Assembly (NCBI GenBank): GCA_946807835.1
Contig: OX327690.1
Coordinates: 12,186,501 to 12,250,500 of the forward strand
DNA length: 64,000 bases
Origin: Ailanthus altissimus
Lineage: Eukaryota > Streptophyta > Magnoliopsida > Sapindales > Simaroubaceae
Reading direction: 5' to 3'
The notes under the pieces: generated by a model
What the model was told of the DNA's origin: nothing
Database searches by the model: none
What the model saw: the letters and a program-made list of their open reading frames with translations, nothing else
Position numbers and translations under genes: made by a program
In this document: piece after piece, positions 44,067 through 55,936 of the stretch
Layout of the letters: the number at the start of each line of letters is the position of its first letter
How positions within the stretch are numbered: the stretch's first letter is position 1

Positions 44067-44714
44067 ATGGAGGAAACCTTAGTTCAACAATTTCGAAATA
44101 TATATGTATTTTGTGGATCTTGTCCTGGGAAAAATAAAGTATTTGTAGAAGCAGCAAACAATCTAGGAAAAGCATTGGCTGCAAGAAAATTTTATTTGAT
44201 TTATGGAGGGGGTAGCTTTGGGTTAATAGGGTGTGTGTCAATAGCTGCACATTTAGGAGGAAGTCAAGTTTTAGGAATTATTCCTACAGCTTTAGCTGTG
44301 GAAAACCTTACTGGAAAAATAATAGGGGAAGAATTACAAGTCTCATTTATGCATGAACGTATAGCTAGAATGCTTTACAATGCAGACACTTTTATTGCTT
44401 TACCAGGTGGTTTTGGTACCTTGGAAGAAAATTTTCAAATTTCCTCTTGGACCCAACTTAATATCCATCGAAAACTCATAGGTTTGTTAAATGTTAATAA
44501 CTATTTTGATTACTTACTCTGTTTGCTTGATCAAGCTGAGGAACAAAATTTTATTTCACATTCGGCGCGACAGATCCTCATTTCTACTACTAATGCGGGT
44601 GAATTGATTGACAAATTACAGGCAGTTACTTACAAACCTGACCCAGCAATAACTCGGATTAATTGGTCAATGGGCCTTAACAAGCAAAAAATGGATCTGA
44701 CACTTCGTTTCTAA
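44067..44714 (+). CDS. LOG-like cytokinin riboside 5'-monophosphate phosphoribohydrolase carried by G1
   Basis: Intact 215-aa ORF. ATG 44067 (MEETLVQQF) is chosen because it aligns with family N-termini; the frame stays open upstream to 43977. Motifs in order: YVFCGSCPG near residue 14, LIYGGGSFGLIG near 45, LGIIPTAL near 70, MHERIARM near 95 (the Arg of the substrate site) and LPGGFGTLEE near 112 (PGGxGTxxE, with catalytic Glu). It ends about 30 residues beyond the core with PAITRINWSMGL. Length and motif order are those of plant LOG enzymes, which release active cytokinin bases from their nucleotides. It is intronless, unlike host LOG genes, and lies after the cysteine-rich ORF inside a retrotransposon. 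The sequence has drifted well away from typical plant LOGs (for example IARM where KAEM is usual). Whether it is expressed is unknown. Confidence 0.88.
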   Translation: MEETLVQQFRNIYVFCGSCPGKNKVFVEAANNLGKALAARKFYLIYGGGSFGLIGCVSIAAHLGGSQVLGIIPTALAVENLTGKIIGEELQVSFMHERIARMLYNADTFIALPGGFGTLEENFQISSWTQLNIHRKLIGLLNVNNYFDYLLCLLDQAEEQNFISHSARQILISTTNAGELIDKLQAVTYKPDPAITRINWSMGLNKQKMDLTLRF

Positions 44715-45435
44715 ATTGTTTTTTATTTTATTTATTTATCAGCATCATCATTTTAGTTTATATTTACTTAAGTGTCTCTCAGGTTTATTTCTTTCGAATA
44801 ACTGGCGTTTCAGGTAATGTCTCATATACTTTATCTCTTTCTATTTAAACATTGACGATAATTTTTCATTTGATTTGAGGGGATGATAGTAGACATAAGT
44901 TAAATTTTGTATTTAAAAAAAAAAGATAATGGGGTCCGATATTTGATTAAAATGGCAGAATAAAGAGTTCATTCTTGAACTCTTGAGACGCATTCTAGGT
45001 CAAATTAGAATGGCAGAGTAAAGAGTTTTATTTCTAACTTTTGAAAAGCATTTTAACTAACTTGTTATTTTTCATGCATTGTTATTTATTGCTTGTAATC
45101 TTGGTAATTCTTGTATAAAAAAAATTTATTTTTCTACCTATGTATGATTTCAATATTATTTGGATTAAGTCACTGTTTCTATTTAGGTTATTAAAGAATG
45201 ACTTCCGAAACATTTTTTAGCATAATGCTAAGCCTTGTAGTAAGATGGATGATTTAATTTATATAGCCAAGAGAATTCCCATGCTTAAGTATAAATTTTT
45301 CTAATCTCACATATCTTTTGTGAGTACTTGGAAAAGTTGAGAAAGTAGCTTATAAACCTTCATTGATCATTTGAATTTGTTAAATGTTTTTTAGATTGAT
45401 ATTATTTAAATTAAGGAATAAGTTGGTTCCATTTG
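44715..45435 (+). other. G1 3' non-coding region, truncated
   Basis: It aligns with G2 38748-39475 and includes the two AAAATGGCAGA segments. It stops near CCATTTGTGTATAA, where G2 continues. About 640 bp, the polypurine tract and the 3' LTR of G1 are missing. Confidence 0.8.
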
Positions 45436-48035
45436 TGTATAAAACGGGCAAAGTTTCCCTTATTTTTCTGAAAATCCAATACAAAACCTGCAAAGAATTA
45501 CACTTATATTTCAATACAACTTCTCAATATCTCCAAATAAGACATCCGATCCTTTTCAAAACCAAATCCATCTCTACTTAACAATTCCATTTTTTATCAA
45601 AAATTGGCATATTAGTAAAACATGAAATGACCATCACAATATCAAAATCTTTTCTTGTTTGTTCAAAACATATGTACAATACACAAGCCTATACTACTAT
45701 GCAGAAAGCAAAAAGAGTGCTACATTTACAAAAAATAATCTTCAGATTTGGCCCATTGATCAGCGGTAGGAGAATCAGCAGCTTGCGTACCGAAACCTGC
45801 ACCTGAAAAGGGGGTTTAGAAAACATAAAACACAAAACAGTGAGCTAAAGGAGCTCAGTGAGTACATTTAAGATTTCAAATAAAATAAATTTCTGCATAG
45901 ATATTAAATTCTAAGGACATGCATAAATCATGTTTCTAAAATTTGTATAAAGCAGTAAAATAGTTTCTAACATCATAAGTCGATGAAATCTTGCCGAGCG
46001 GGTTTTATTTACATCTTCGAAAAACTATATCCAAGATTTGTAAAACACAATAACTAGCATGTACATATAAATGCATAATATACGATTGGTAGATCAAAAA
46101 TTATTAAAGACCTCGCTCGGCCATTTTCTTTCGAAACTGTACCAACGATAACCCTAAGGCTCTATACTTGTGCAACGACTCAACTAGCACCGCACACGTG
46201 AGTAAGTCATGGGGCGTTTCAGCTAGCAACACCCACTATGCCATCTCAAGACATCTCACTGGCTATACAGTGGAATCCTACATCGCATACATATAGTGAG
46301 ACAATACCCCGTACACATAGAGAGACTCACATGACTCGATAACCCGACATCTTAGAGTTAGTGACATACCCCATAAAACCTGCCCATGTGTACTGGATAT
46401 ACTGGTCGGGTCTTAAATCATCACCACCATTATAATCTGAGGGTACTAATGGCCTTTTTAAAGCTAATACAGTAATTTTAAATCTGTTTCTTAAACCAAA
46501 CATGTAAAAGAATATCTATGTATATATATCAAAATCATAAATCATGTTTATGCATTAAAAGCACATAAAACATACAGTTTCATTTTACGGAAATATAATA
46601 AACGAAAGATAAACAAAATGACAAATTTTCACTCACAACCGTTCCGAGCTCAATTTCGCTCCGAATTTCTACTCCCATTATCGGTCTCGATTTTCTTCAC
46701 CTACATGCCATAAATGACATTTAGAACCAAATCAAATACTAGAATCTCATTTAACTACTAAACGCCCTAATTGGCATACAAAGCCCGGATGAATATTGAT
46801 TTCCAATTTTTATTTATGGAGTCATTTAATCTAATATAACTCACTATCCGACACCCTAAAAATTTCTTAACACCCTATAACGTTCGTTGGACATAATTGC
46901 CCTTCACCTTACCAAAATGGACAATTATGTCCCCTTTTTTTCATTTTTTTTATTTTTCATCATCCATATACATTCAATTTACACAAGACACCATTTATAC
47001 ACAACAATTCAACCAAAACACAACTCAACCCAAACTTCCCTAAAGTGGCAAAATTTACATCCACCATCCAACATATTTTTTTTCTCAATTTCTTATTCTA
47101 ATAGCATCAAAATCTAGCTAATTTCATTCTAATGCCCTAATTACAACTAATTGAAATCTTTACATCAAAGTCACCCAAAAGCCTAATTCTTTACCTTGCC
47201 AATTTCTTCAATTTGATGACTCCTTCAAGCTCCACACTAGAATTCAAGCAAATCTAAACCAAGAATACACACAAGAACATCAATTAAAGCATTCTTGAAA
47301 GTTCACATATCATCCTTACAAAATAATGCTTTTCTTACCTCTTTTTCTTGACTTTTCACTAATGGAGGCTTCAATTGATCTTTAGGAACTTGTATTTGAC
47401 CTTATTTTAGCCTGATTAAGCATGAAAAATTATGAAAAAAATCTTTAAATTTCACTGTAGCAGCACCCCTCTTCACTTGGACAAATTTTGCTTCTGTTTT
47501 GCTCTAAGTGTTATGCTTTTAATCTCATGAAATTTCTACACACTTCTACTTTATATATAATGCTCCCTCAATTAACCAAGTTGTCCCTCAACTTACTCTA
47601 AATTTCTAATTTGCCATTGGTTGGAAACTAAGTATATAATTGCTTCCTTTGTAACTATCTGGTTGGAATAGTCAAAGGAACTAACTAGAATTCCCAATTT
47701 GGAAATCCATGAACTTGCCTCTAATTAGTCCATTCTCTAATATATGGATTGTGTTTCTCAACAAAGGCTTGTTCTATACATAACCCTTAAATGAAAATTC
47801 ATGTAGAACATTAAAATTTTCTTTTCCAAGCCAATAGAGAAAATTTCCAAAAATATTTTAGGGTCGTTTGACTCTCCGACAGAGTGTGAAATTACCAAAT
47901 TAGGTCTAATATCTCTCACGCTCACTATAAAAAAAATATTTCTAATAGGGTTAGAATCGGGTAACCCTACGGTGTCTTTATTACTCTATACCAAAATTTA
48001 GGCACTAATACTACTAATAGAGATTGGATATTACA
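45436..48035 (-). mobile_element. Probable Tekay/Del-like gypsy solo LTR (about 2.6 kb)
   Basis: On the minus strand the right end begins TGTAATATCCAATCTC, and GAGCTCCTTTAGCTCACTG with GGTGCAGG occurs near 45800-45860. These features are reminiscent of long Tekay/Del chromovirus LTRs. Flanks ATTTG (45431-45435) and ATTTC (48036-48040) could be a mutated 5-bp target duplication. There is no primer site or coding sequence, and short frames in it (such as 46887-47117) are not conserved. The exact left end is uncertain, because G1-like bases seem to extend to about 45442. Confidence 0.5.
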
Positions 48036-48880
48036 ATTTCTATCCTAGATAGAACTCATAGTTGTTACCCTATGATTATGCATCAAGCTACCTAGGTTAA
48101 ACATATGAATCCCTTTGTCAAGTTCATCATGGTTCTTCGATCAATCAAAATATTGGCCAGATATAATGAAAGTAATAAGATTAAGATAGAATGAATAAGT
48201 TATATGTATTAAGTTCATAAACTAAGAATTAATAAAATTTAATTACATACTAGGTTCAAAAGTCTAACCTTAAAAATAAAAACTTAGGTCATTGTGAAAT
48301 AAAGAGTTCTAGATACTATTAAGAATAACATCATGAAAATCATAGAAGACTAGAAAGATAAAGAGTTAAAGAGATAAAACTAATTTTTCTACAGTCTTTA
48401 ATCTTCTAGTCATCTTGATCCTTAAAAAATTGCTCTTTCTCTCTCTTCTTTCCCTCTCCTCTTGATCTTTAATTAAGCTTTTTAATCTTCTACTTATAGA
48501 TTTATATCTTCAATTTAGGATAAAACATCAAATATAAGTCAAATCAGGATTACTGTACATAAGTACTATTCATAAGTTATTATTCACGCTCACTGTTAAC
48601 TAATACTATTCATGCTGCGCTGCGGTGCTAGATTTTAGGGGCTGAGGCACTGTACATTTTTATTTTGGGTGCCGTTCTAGGCGTTGCTGTACTGAGCATT
48701 ATAGAAATTACCTTAGCTCGTTACTGTAACAATTTTGATGTTTCTGCCTTATTTTTATTAGATTTTTATCCCTATCTAGTCAATTGACTCCAAACCTACA
48801 AAATAACAATAAAATATATAAAAACAGTCATAATCTTAATTTCAACGAACAAAAATTAGGCTTGGAAGATGGAAATATTG
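48036..48880 (-). mobile_element. Gypsy LTR fragment, antisense
   Basis: Bases 48040-48205 are the reverse complement of 12145-12310 with substitutions. Further right, read on the minus strand, TTTTGTAGGTTTGGAGTC and a CACCGCAGCGCAGC tract parallel the front part of the solo LTR at 19911 (TTATAGGTTGAAGC, then GCAGCGCCGCAGCG). It is therefore a related Athila/Tat-group LTR piece. Its ends are not defined. Confidence 0.5.
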
Positions 48881-50960
48881 GACCTAAAATATGCTTTCTT
48901 CTAGGTCTCTATGAAAAAAGGCATCTATTACATTAAGCTGTTTGAGGTACCAATTCATATTAACTACAAGAGAAAGAGCTTTGATTGAGTTTATTTGTGT
49001 TATTGCCGTAAAGGTTTCTCAGAATTCAACCAATAAGTTAGTTTGAATCCTTTTGTCACAATTTTATCCTTATATCTTTCAACTCTCCTATAAATTTTAT
49101 GTTAGATTGTGAAAATTCATTTGCATCCTACTAGTTTTTTCCTATGTAGAAGATTATTAAGCTTTTCATGTCTCATTCTTTTGTAAAGTTACATTTTTTC
49201 ATAAGTAGCTTCTTTCTACTTTGGAGTTATAAGAGCATTTGTATATTTTTTGCAAGAAAATTACAGAATGACAAGTTAATAATAAAGAATTTATAAAAAA
49301 AGAGAATTTGTCATAAGAAACAAAATTGAAATCAGTTGTTAAGTACAAGATCTAACTCTTTTCGATGAGTAATTAGGATATCAAGATTTAAAAACTTAGT
49401 TAAACAAGTTTTTTAGAGAGATTAGGTTTAAAGTTGTTACCTGTATTTGCTAGACTTTTTGCACATAGTTAAGAAGACTAGTGAAGTTAAAGAGATTTAT
49501 CTTGTTTTGTCTTAAGTAAATTTTTAGTTAATAGTTTCTATCTTGCTCACATCCAAGTGAAGTCATATAAATTATAGGTGAAAGCAAAGAATTCTCAGGA
49601 GAATGAGTAGAAATTTCACGCATATGATCAAAATTATCGAATGGAACAAAAGATCAAACTTTTAGATGACTTAGAAGCTTCAAGGATATTAGGTAAGGTA
49701 GTTGTAGGTGACTCAAAGGATTTAAGAGTATTAGGTAGATTAGTAACAACAAATCTTCATCATGTCTGCTCTCCCATTGAAGAGAAGTTTTTCTAAAGAA
49801 AAAAGTTTTCTCGAAAAAGGTAATATCCACTACACAATTTTTTTTTAAGGATAATAACACTTGTAACTTTTTTTTGTGTAGGATAATACTGTTAGAAAAT
49901 ACAACTTAGAGGATTTAATTTTCCTTTATTATGATCATATATGTGAACATAGGTAACACAACTAAAAACTTTGAGAGAAAGTGAACAAAAGAATTTGCTC
50001 ATCAGATATATACATTTTAGGTTGTCAAGTGGTATTTTGAAATTCAAGACCCTTGATGGCATCCTATTGATAATGTAGTGCAAGAATAATTTCACCCCAA
50101 AACTTTTTAGGAACCTTGTCTTAAACATTAAAGCTCTATCCACCTCAAAAGATGCTTATTTTTTCTCTCAATTATCTTATGATGTTGGGGTGTCTTTACA
50201 TAGGAACTATGATGTACAATTCCATGATTTATGATTATGAGCTTGAGATTAAATAAAAATACTCTCTCCTATTTTCTATCCAAAGAATTTGAAGATTAGC
50301 GTGAAATTGGATTTTAATAATTTGACAAAAAATTTCAAAGAGGTTTTGCTACTTCAATTTTTTCTTTGAGTAAATAAACCCAACTTTCACAAATATGGTC
50401 ATCAATAAATGTAATGAACCATCTAGCCCCAAAAATATTATCGACACTTTAAGGTTCCTATATATTACTATCAACAAGTATAAAATTATTTTATCAAATA
50501 TGACAAATTTGGATGACAATTGTTTATGCCAAAGCATAATTTTTTGAGTGGAATTTGTAGTAAAACAACTTAAGTATGTACGAGATAGACTATCCAAACT
50601 AATGGATTCACCATCAAAGTAATGAGGACTAATAATCTCTCTACTAACACTAATGAGCTTTCCCATGCCCAAGTCTTGAAACATACAATAAAAAGAGTTA
50701 AAGTTAGCAAACAAAATTAAGATCTTTAGTGGTTTGCTAATGGAAATGGGATTATTATAGAGCTTTTGATAATGTAAAACAAAGTGTAAAGTTTTTGAGA
50801 TGACAATACTCCAATATAGGATAGAGAACTATCAATAACCTTACCTTTTTCTCTACATGAACAAGGTGTATACGAAACATACATGTTATAGTGGCTTGTT
50901 ATATGATCTGTGGCTCCAAAATTAATAATCCAAAAATTACTTCGAAAGGTGAACAATATT
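48881..50960 (-). pseudogene. Copia element 3: RT N-terminus, integrase, protease region
   Basis: On the minus strand, about 48900-48990 reads NWYLKQLNVIDAFFHRDLEE, the RT block with DVxxAFLHGDLEE. Frame 49892-50143 encodes ALMFKTRFLKSFGVKLFLHY and IINRMPSRVLNFKIPLDNLK, the integrase C-terminal part. Frame 50349-50714 has FQDLGMGKLI and MLWHKQLSSKF, the GAG-pre-integrase WHxRLGHPS region. Frame 50726-50956 has NFWIINFGATDHIT, the protease site (DSGATDHMT in functional copies). All parts are in the right order but the frames are broken. Confidence 0.8.
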
Positions 50961-51753
50961 TAAGCTGGTAGAATAAGCTAATGCATAAAAAAAATGAGGT
51001 ATTGTCAGTAACATTATGCTTGATTAACTCTTGTCATTCTTTAAATAGTCATGGTTTCTTTTTAACAACTGTGACAATTCAAATGTTATAATAAATTATA
51101 AAAAAAACCCCAAAAGTTTCAGTAAATTACAAAAAAAACTTCTAAATTTTTAATAAATTATAAAAGGACCTTAAGTTTCAGTATTTTTCAAAAAAAAAAC
51201 TCACTTTGTAAATTACAAAATAACCACTTAAGTTGAAGTAAATTATGAAAAATCCCAAATGTTTTTGGATTATAACCAATAACCCCTCTAACTAATTTAT
51301 AGCTAGCACCATATAATTTAGAATCTTGATAGAGAAATCACTGATATAAATATAAAATCGGTAAAAGCTTGTTTTAAGTGAGCAAATACCAAAATAACAA
51401 CCTAAACTAATAGATTGGCTCAAGAGGGTTTGAATGAGCTTAGTGGTGAACCTTCACTAATCGAAGACACATGGCGGCAAATCAAAACTTTAACGGGTGT
51501 TTGAGGTAAAACTAGAACTCCAATGACAATGATTCAAGGGTCGATTAATAGATCAACAACTTTTCTTTCATGCAAAATTGGTTGTGTGGAAAATAGTAAT
51601 TGTAAACGGAGACTGCTAACAGTGTATATGTTGCTACTATAAATATTGTAGCACTGTTTATGTACTATTGCTATTTACTTATTGTATTACTATTCAAAAC
51701 TACTGTGCACAAAAAAAAGTAACCCCTTAACAATTACTTCTTATTGCTTTGAT
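50961..51753 (-). pseudogene. Copia element 3: eroded gag and leader, with degenerate tandem repeat
   Basis: This interval should hold gag, but no gag motif is recognisable. Bases 51082-51270 are a tandem array of about six 27-37-bp units built on TAAATTAYAAAA followed by AAGTTTCA. The primer site is just before 51754 (minus strand ATAGTATCAAAGC, a mutated TGGTATCAGAGC). Confidence 0.45.
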
Positions 51754-51938
51754 ACTATGTTAGAGGATTTAAAGAAATGATACTTCACTCTTGCATTAAA
51801 ATTTATATTATAGTCGCCTTTATATAGGTTTTATATTCCTAACCTATATGAAACCTTCTAGTACAAGTATTATGATATGAATAGGAAAAAACTTACAACA
51901 TAGCATTAAGTTGTAAAGCCAATAAACTTTTTTCTACA
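51754..51938 (-). mobile_element. Copia element 3: probable 5' LTR
   Basis: The sequence starts TGTTAGAGGATTT next to the primer site and may end TTCTACA at 51938, giving TG...CA and about 185 bp. The right end is uncertain, and no second LTR was found. Confidence 0.5.
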
Positions 51939-53440
51939 GTCTTTTGGAACTTTATGTTATGATAAATAAAACTTTAAAGCCATTGAATGTAGTAGAGTGC
52001 ACTACAATAGATTTTTTAAAGTTTGAAGAGCCTATTTGGGATTACATCCTTGTAAACTATGCAAATAAAGATCATTGGGAAATCATGATTTGCAAAAGAG
52101 GGAAGTACTGACGGAGCCTTATAGTTTTGACTAAGTGCCTAAAACACCCTCTTATTTTCAAAAATACGTTGGAGACTCTCGTCTGTCAATTTCATCTATT
52201 AGTTTCGACAGAATTTTGTCCAATTTGAAGAAAGTTACAATTTTATCCTTACTATAGCGCGTGTTTTTAAACTACATTTATTTATTAGTTTAAAATACCA
52301 TTTTTGTCCTATATTTATTCTAAAAACCCAAAAATGCCCTTATCTTTGATCTTTTTTGTCTTCTATTAATGGCTACTTTTTGCAGGCTTGAAGCTATAAA
52401 TAGTGCTATTTCAACGATTTTTACTTCATCAAACCCCCTAAATTTCTCAAACCCACACTTCATTTATTTGTGCCTGTTGCCATCCAAATTACATTTCATT
52501 ATGCGTATTTTTGAACTATTATTTTTGACAAAATTATTTCTTTTCTTCTTTGTCATTGAGAATTCATTTCTTTTTTGCCAGTATTCTTTTGTTTTGCCAC
52601 CATCAAGAAATTATTTTTTTCAGAATTTTTTCTTTTTTTATTGGCCATCAAGAATTCATATTTTTGGCCATTATGAGGAAAAGATATCAATATTCTTATT
52701 CTTCTCAATATGCACCACCAAATATTTCTCAAAATCTATCATCAAAATCTTCACAAAATACCCAACCAAATATCAATGGAGACTTAATAAAATTCAAAAG
52801 CTATTTATGTAATTGCGATGCATAAGTTGCCATCTTAATTTGTGAGAGAAATAGGCTATATTTTTGTTGTTTTCCAAATAATTACAATTTCTATGAACTA
52901 TGGCAACCTGCTGTGGATGAATTGGATTCAAGCATTAGTTTATCTTTCCAAAACAAAGACATTAACGGAGGGCTCATAAAATTCAAAAATAGAAAATGTT
53001 ATTATAATGCTATTACAATATTAGCCATCTTAGAATCACTATAGAATCCTAACAAGCTTTATTTTAGATGTATAAAAAGGAGATGCAAATATTTCATGTT
53101 CTGGGAGCCATATGATCATGAGTTTATGTACATTATTCACTCCCGTCAAGCTAGTGGCCAAGTAAGTTATGAGAAGCATGAATATGAAGTAAAATAGTAC
53201 ACTGATGAAGGTGGTAGTTCTATTGTCCAAGGGGTCAAAAGAAGTAGCAAGGAACATAATGGGATCTTAACAATATATGTAATTTTAATATCTCTAATTA
53301 TAGGTATTTTCTTAGGCATTGAATTAAGGGGTCATTATTGTTGTAATGTTAAATAGCCTACTGAAATGTATTCACATAATGTTATATAATGTATATCAAT
53401 AAATTTCATTTGATAAAACACAAGCACATAATATTTATAA
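51939..53440. other. No supported gene; possible degraded GRF-type zinc-finger remnant
   Basis: The plus strand at about 52800-52920 reads YLCNCDA, then later FCCFP and YNFYELWQPAVDE. This vaguely recalls the GRF zinc-finger layout CxCG...FYGCP...F.W, but stops intervene. The frames 52369-52812 and 52550-52825 are rich in Phe and Leu and look like AT-rich artefacts. Nothing else is recognised. Confidence 0.25.
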
Positions 53441-54700
53441 ACTGCATAAATTACGGCATTTGCTTTTAATTTCTTTGGTGACTGACTTAGGCAGGGTGAA
53501 AATAGAACACCAGTAGACATGCATACTCATTATGACAGATTTTATTAATTGCAACCGCCCCACATAACTCAAATATTTCATAGTCCAGCTTGAGATTCTA
53601 ACGATGATCCTATTAATAAGCTCCTAACAGTGGTCTTTCTTCAGTCCACCTAAGATTAGGGGAATACCTAACTATTTGATAGGCAGTACACCTTGTTGGA
53701 ACTAAGTAATCTGCAGAATTGTCTCCTTGGTAGGCTGAGGAACATTCCCAAAGAAAATGAAGCTTTTACTAGCGTTAAGGTGTAGACTTAAAACCATTAA
53801 AAATTCATCAAGCACTTGCTTAAAGTAGCCCATTGACCTGTCATCGCCATGAGAGAACAAGAATAAGTCATCTGCAAACATCAAGTGATTTAGCTTCAGT
53901 CTCTTACACTCCCTATGATATATAAACTGGTTCTGAAGAATACAGCTTAGGCTCCTACTAAGGTATTCCATGGCCAACACAAAAAGCAGAGGGAACATAG
54001 GATCCCCCTGCCTCAATCCTTTTTTCCCCGGGAAAAAACCCTCTAATCTTCCATTTACCACAACTGAGTACGTGCTTGTTCTGACACACTTTATGATAAT
54101 ATTGATAAAATGATAAGGGAAGTTAAGCCCTATCAATACCTCTTCTAAGAAATCCCAAGAGACCGAATCATAAACCTTGCGAAGATCTATCTTAAGTGCA
54201 CATCTTGGGCTACCACTATTATAATCATAACCCTTCACAAGTTCATGTGCCAGTAAAACATTATCGGTTATCTTCCTATTAGGAATAAAAGCTTATTGAC
54301 TAGGGTTGACTAAATAGCTCACTAAATTCCTTAGCTTGCAGGTAATTATTTTGGTGGTACATTTGTATAGGACCGTACAACATGCAATTGGTCTATAGTC
54401 CCTCAAGCTATGAGGATTAATAATCTTAGGCACGAGAGTAATAGCAATGGCATTTATAGGGTTGTAAAACTGATCTGAAGAGAAGAAATGTTGCACAGCT
54501 TCAGTAACCTCCGTTCCAAGAATGTGCCAACATTTTTGAAAAAAGTAACTGTTATAACCATCAAATCCTGGGGCTTTATCACCATTGATGCTGAAAATAG
54601 CATTTTTTAGTTCTTAGGCTGTTACAGGAGCATTCAACATGTCTCTATCATCTACCTTTAGTTTAGGGCCAACATCTATGATTCTCTTTTGTATGGATGC
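53441..54700 (-). pseudogene. LINE ORF2: reverse transcriptase
   Basis: Frame 53702-54238 encodes LINE-type RT: ALKIDLRKVYDSVSWDFLEE, GRLEGFFPGKKGLRQGDPMF, PLLFVLAMEYLSR and LNHLMFADDLFLFSHGD (the FADD catalytic motif). Frame 54293-54496 gives the upstream TLVPKIINPHSLRDYRPIAC and YKCTTKIITCKLRN. Leftward to about 53440 further RT/thumb pieces can be followed through stops (PLLGAY, KLDYEIFELCGAVAINKI, CHNEYACLLVFYFHPA). The 3' end, with no RNase H or tail visible, is missing. Non-LTR RT primes cDNA synthesis at the target DNA. Confidence 0.92.
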
Positions 54701-55935
54701 CTTATAGAAAGTGTAGGTTCCCAAAAATTTTTGTAGTAACCGACTATGGCGTCTTTCACAACCTTGGGATCTTCAGAATTTTCCCCATTTTGGTTCTCAC
54801 TCGAAATGATTCTATTCTGAGCTCTTCTCTGCTTAACTAACTTATGAAAGTAGCTGGTATTTGAATCCTCCATTTGAATCCATCTAATTCTTAATTTTTG
54901 TCTGATAATGCTTTCTTTAGCATAAATAAGTTTCCTTAAATGCTGATAAATGCCCATTTTCTCATCTTGAAGAATTTGGTTGAATGGATCATGGATCATA
55001 CTACTTTGTAAGGAGGCCAACATCATTTTGTAATCTTCGATCTTTTGCTGGACATCAGAGAAAAAGACTTTGTTGAGCTCTTTTAGCTTGGGTTTTGATA
55101 ACTTGAGTTTGAACCAGACCCGGACCATTAGAGAGCCATAACAGTCATGCTGCCAAACTCAATCGACTGTGGAAAGAAACTCAAAGTGGGCACACTAGGC
55201 ATTGAAGAACTTGAAAGAAATAATACCACTATAGGATGCTCTAGAGATGGAGATCACAAGAGGAGAGTGATATGAAATGCCTGGTAAAACTTCATACTCA
55301 GAAAACTCCAATGCATCCAACCAGTTTCCATTAATGAATGCCCAATCAATTTTTCTCCAAATTTTTTGTCATCCTATTTAATTATTGCACCAAGTGTAGC
55401 AATAACTATGGTTCTTTAACTCGAATAATTCTAGTCTCGACATCCAACTTTTAAACTATTCCACCATGTTATCATTTACCCATTGACCACAAATTCTATC
55501 ATTGTTGTTGAGGACATTGTTGAAGTCCCCTTAGAATAACCAAGGTGTAGTGTTGGGAGTTAAGTCATCACTAAGATCCTTCTACAGGCTCTCTCTCTCT
55601 CAATAGTGGTAGAGGCACCATAAACAAGCATTCAGTAAAACACAATGCCATCAATAAGAAATCTACTATGTATGAATTGCTGGTGCTTTTGTAAGATCGT
55701 GACATTGCATCTAGCAGGATTAAAGATAATCCAAATTCTTCCCATATCTAGACACTATAAATTATTTTCTAGCTTCCAATCCCGTAATGCTAATTTTTTC
55801 TAAATGGTATCTAGATTAGATAGTTTAACTTTTTTTTCTAACAATCCCAAAATAGATAATCAACAAGATTTAATCAGAGACCTTACCTCTGATTGTTTAC
55901 AAGGGTCATGGAGACCCTGAATATTTCAGATTGCG
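54701..55935 (-). pseudogene. LINE ORF2: linker and endonuclease remnant
   Basis: Frame 54676-55128 encodes VWFKLKLSKPKLKELNKVFF and LRIRWIQMEDSNTSYFHKLV, the conserved linker (WLxxGDxNTxFFH in other plant LINEs) between endonuclease and RT. Sequence to about 55935 is where an apurinic endonuclease should be. It is heavily broken: GISYHSPLV-like and WIHWNF-like pieces are faintly visible but no catalytic residue is certain. Confidence 0.7.
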
Positions 55936-55936
55936 A

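Noticed and set aside
45384..47117. Small plus-strand frames of 65-76 aa
   Set aside because: They sit in non-coding G1 3' sequence and the Tekay-like LTR, with no motif.
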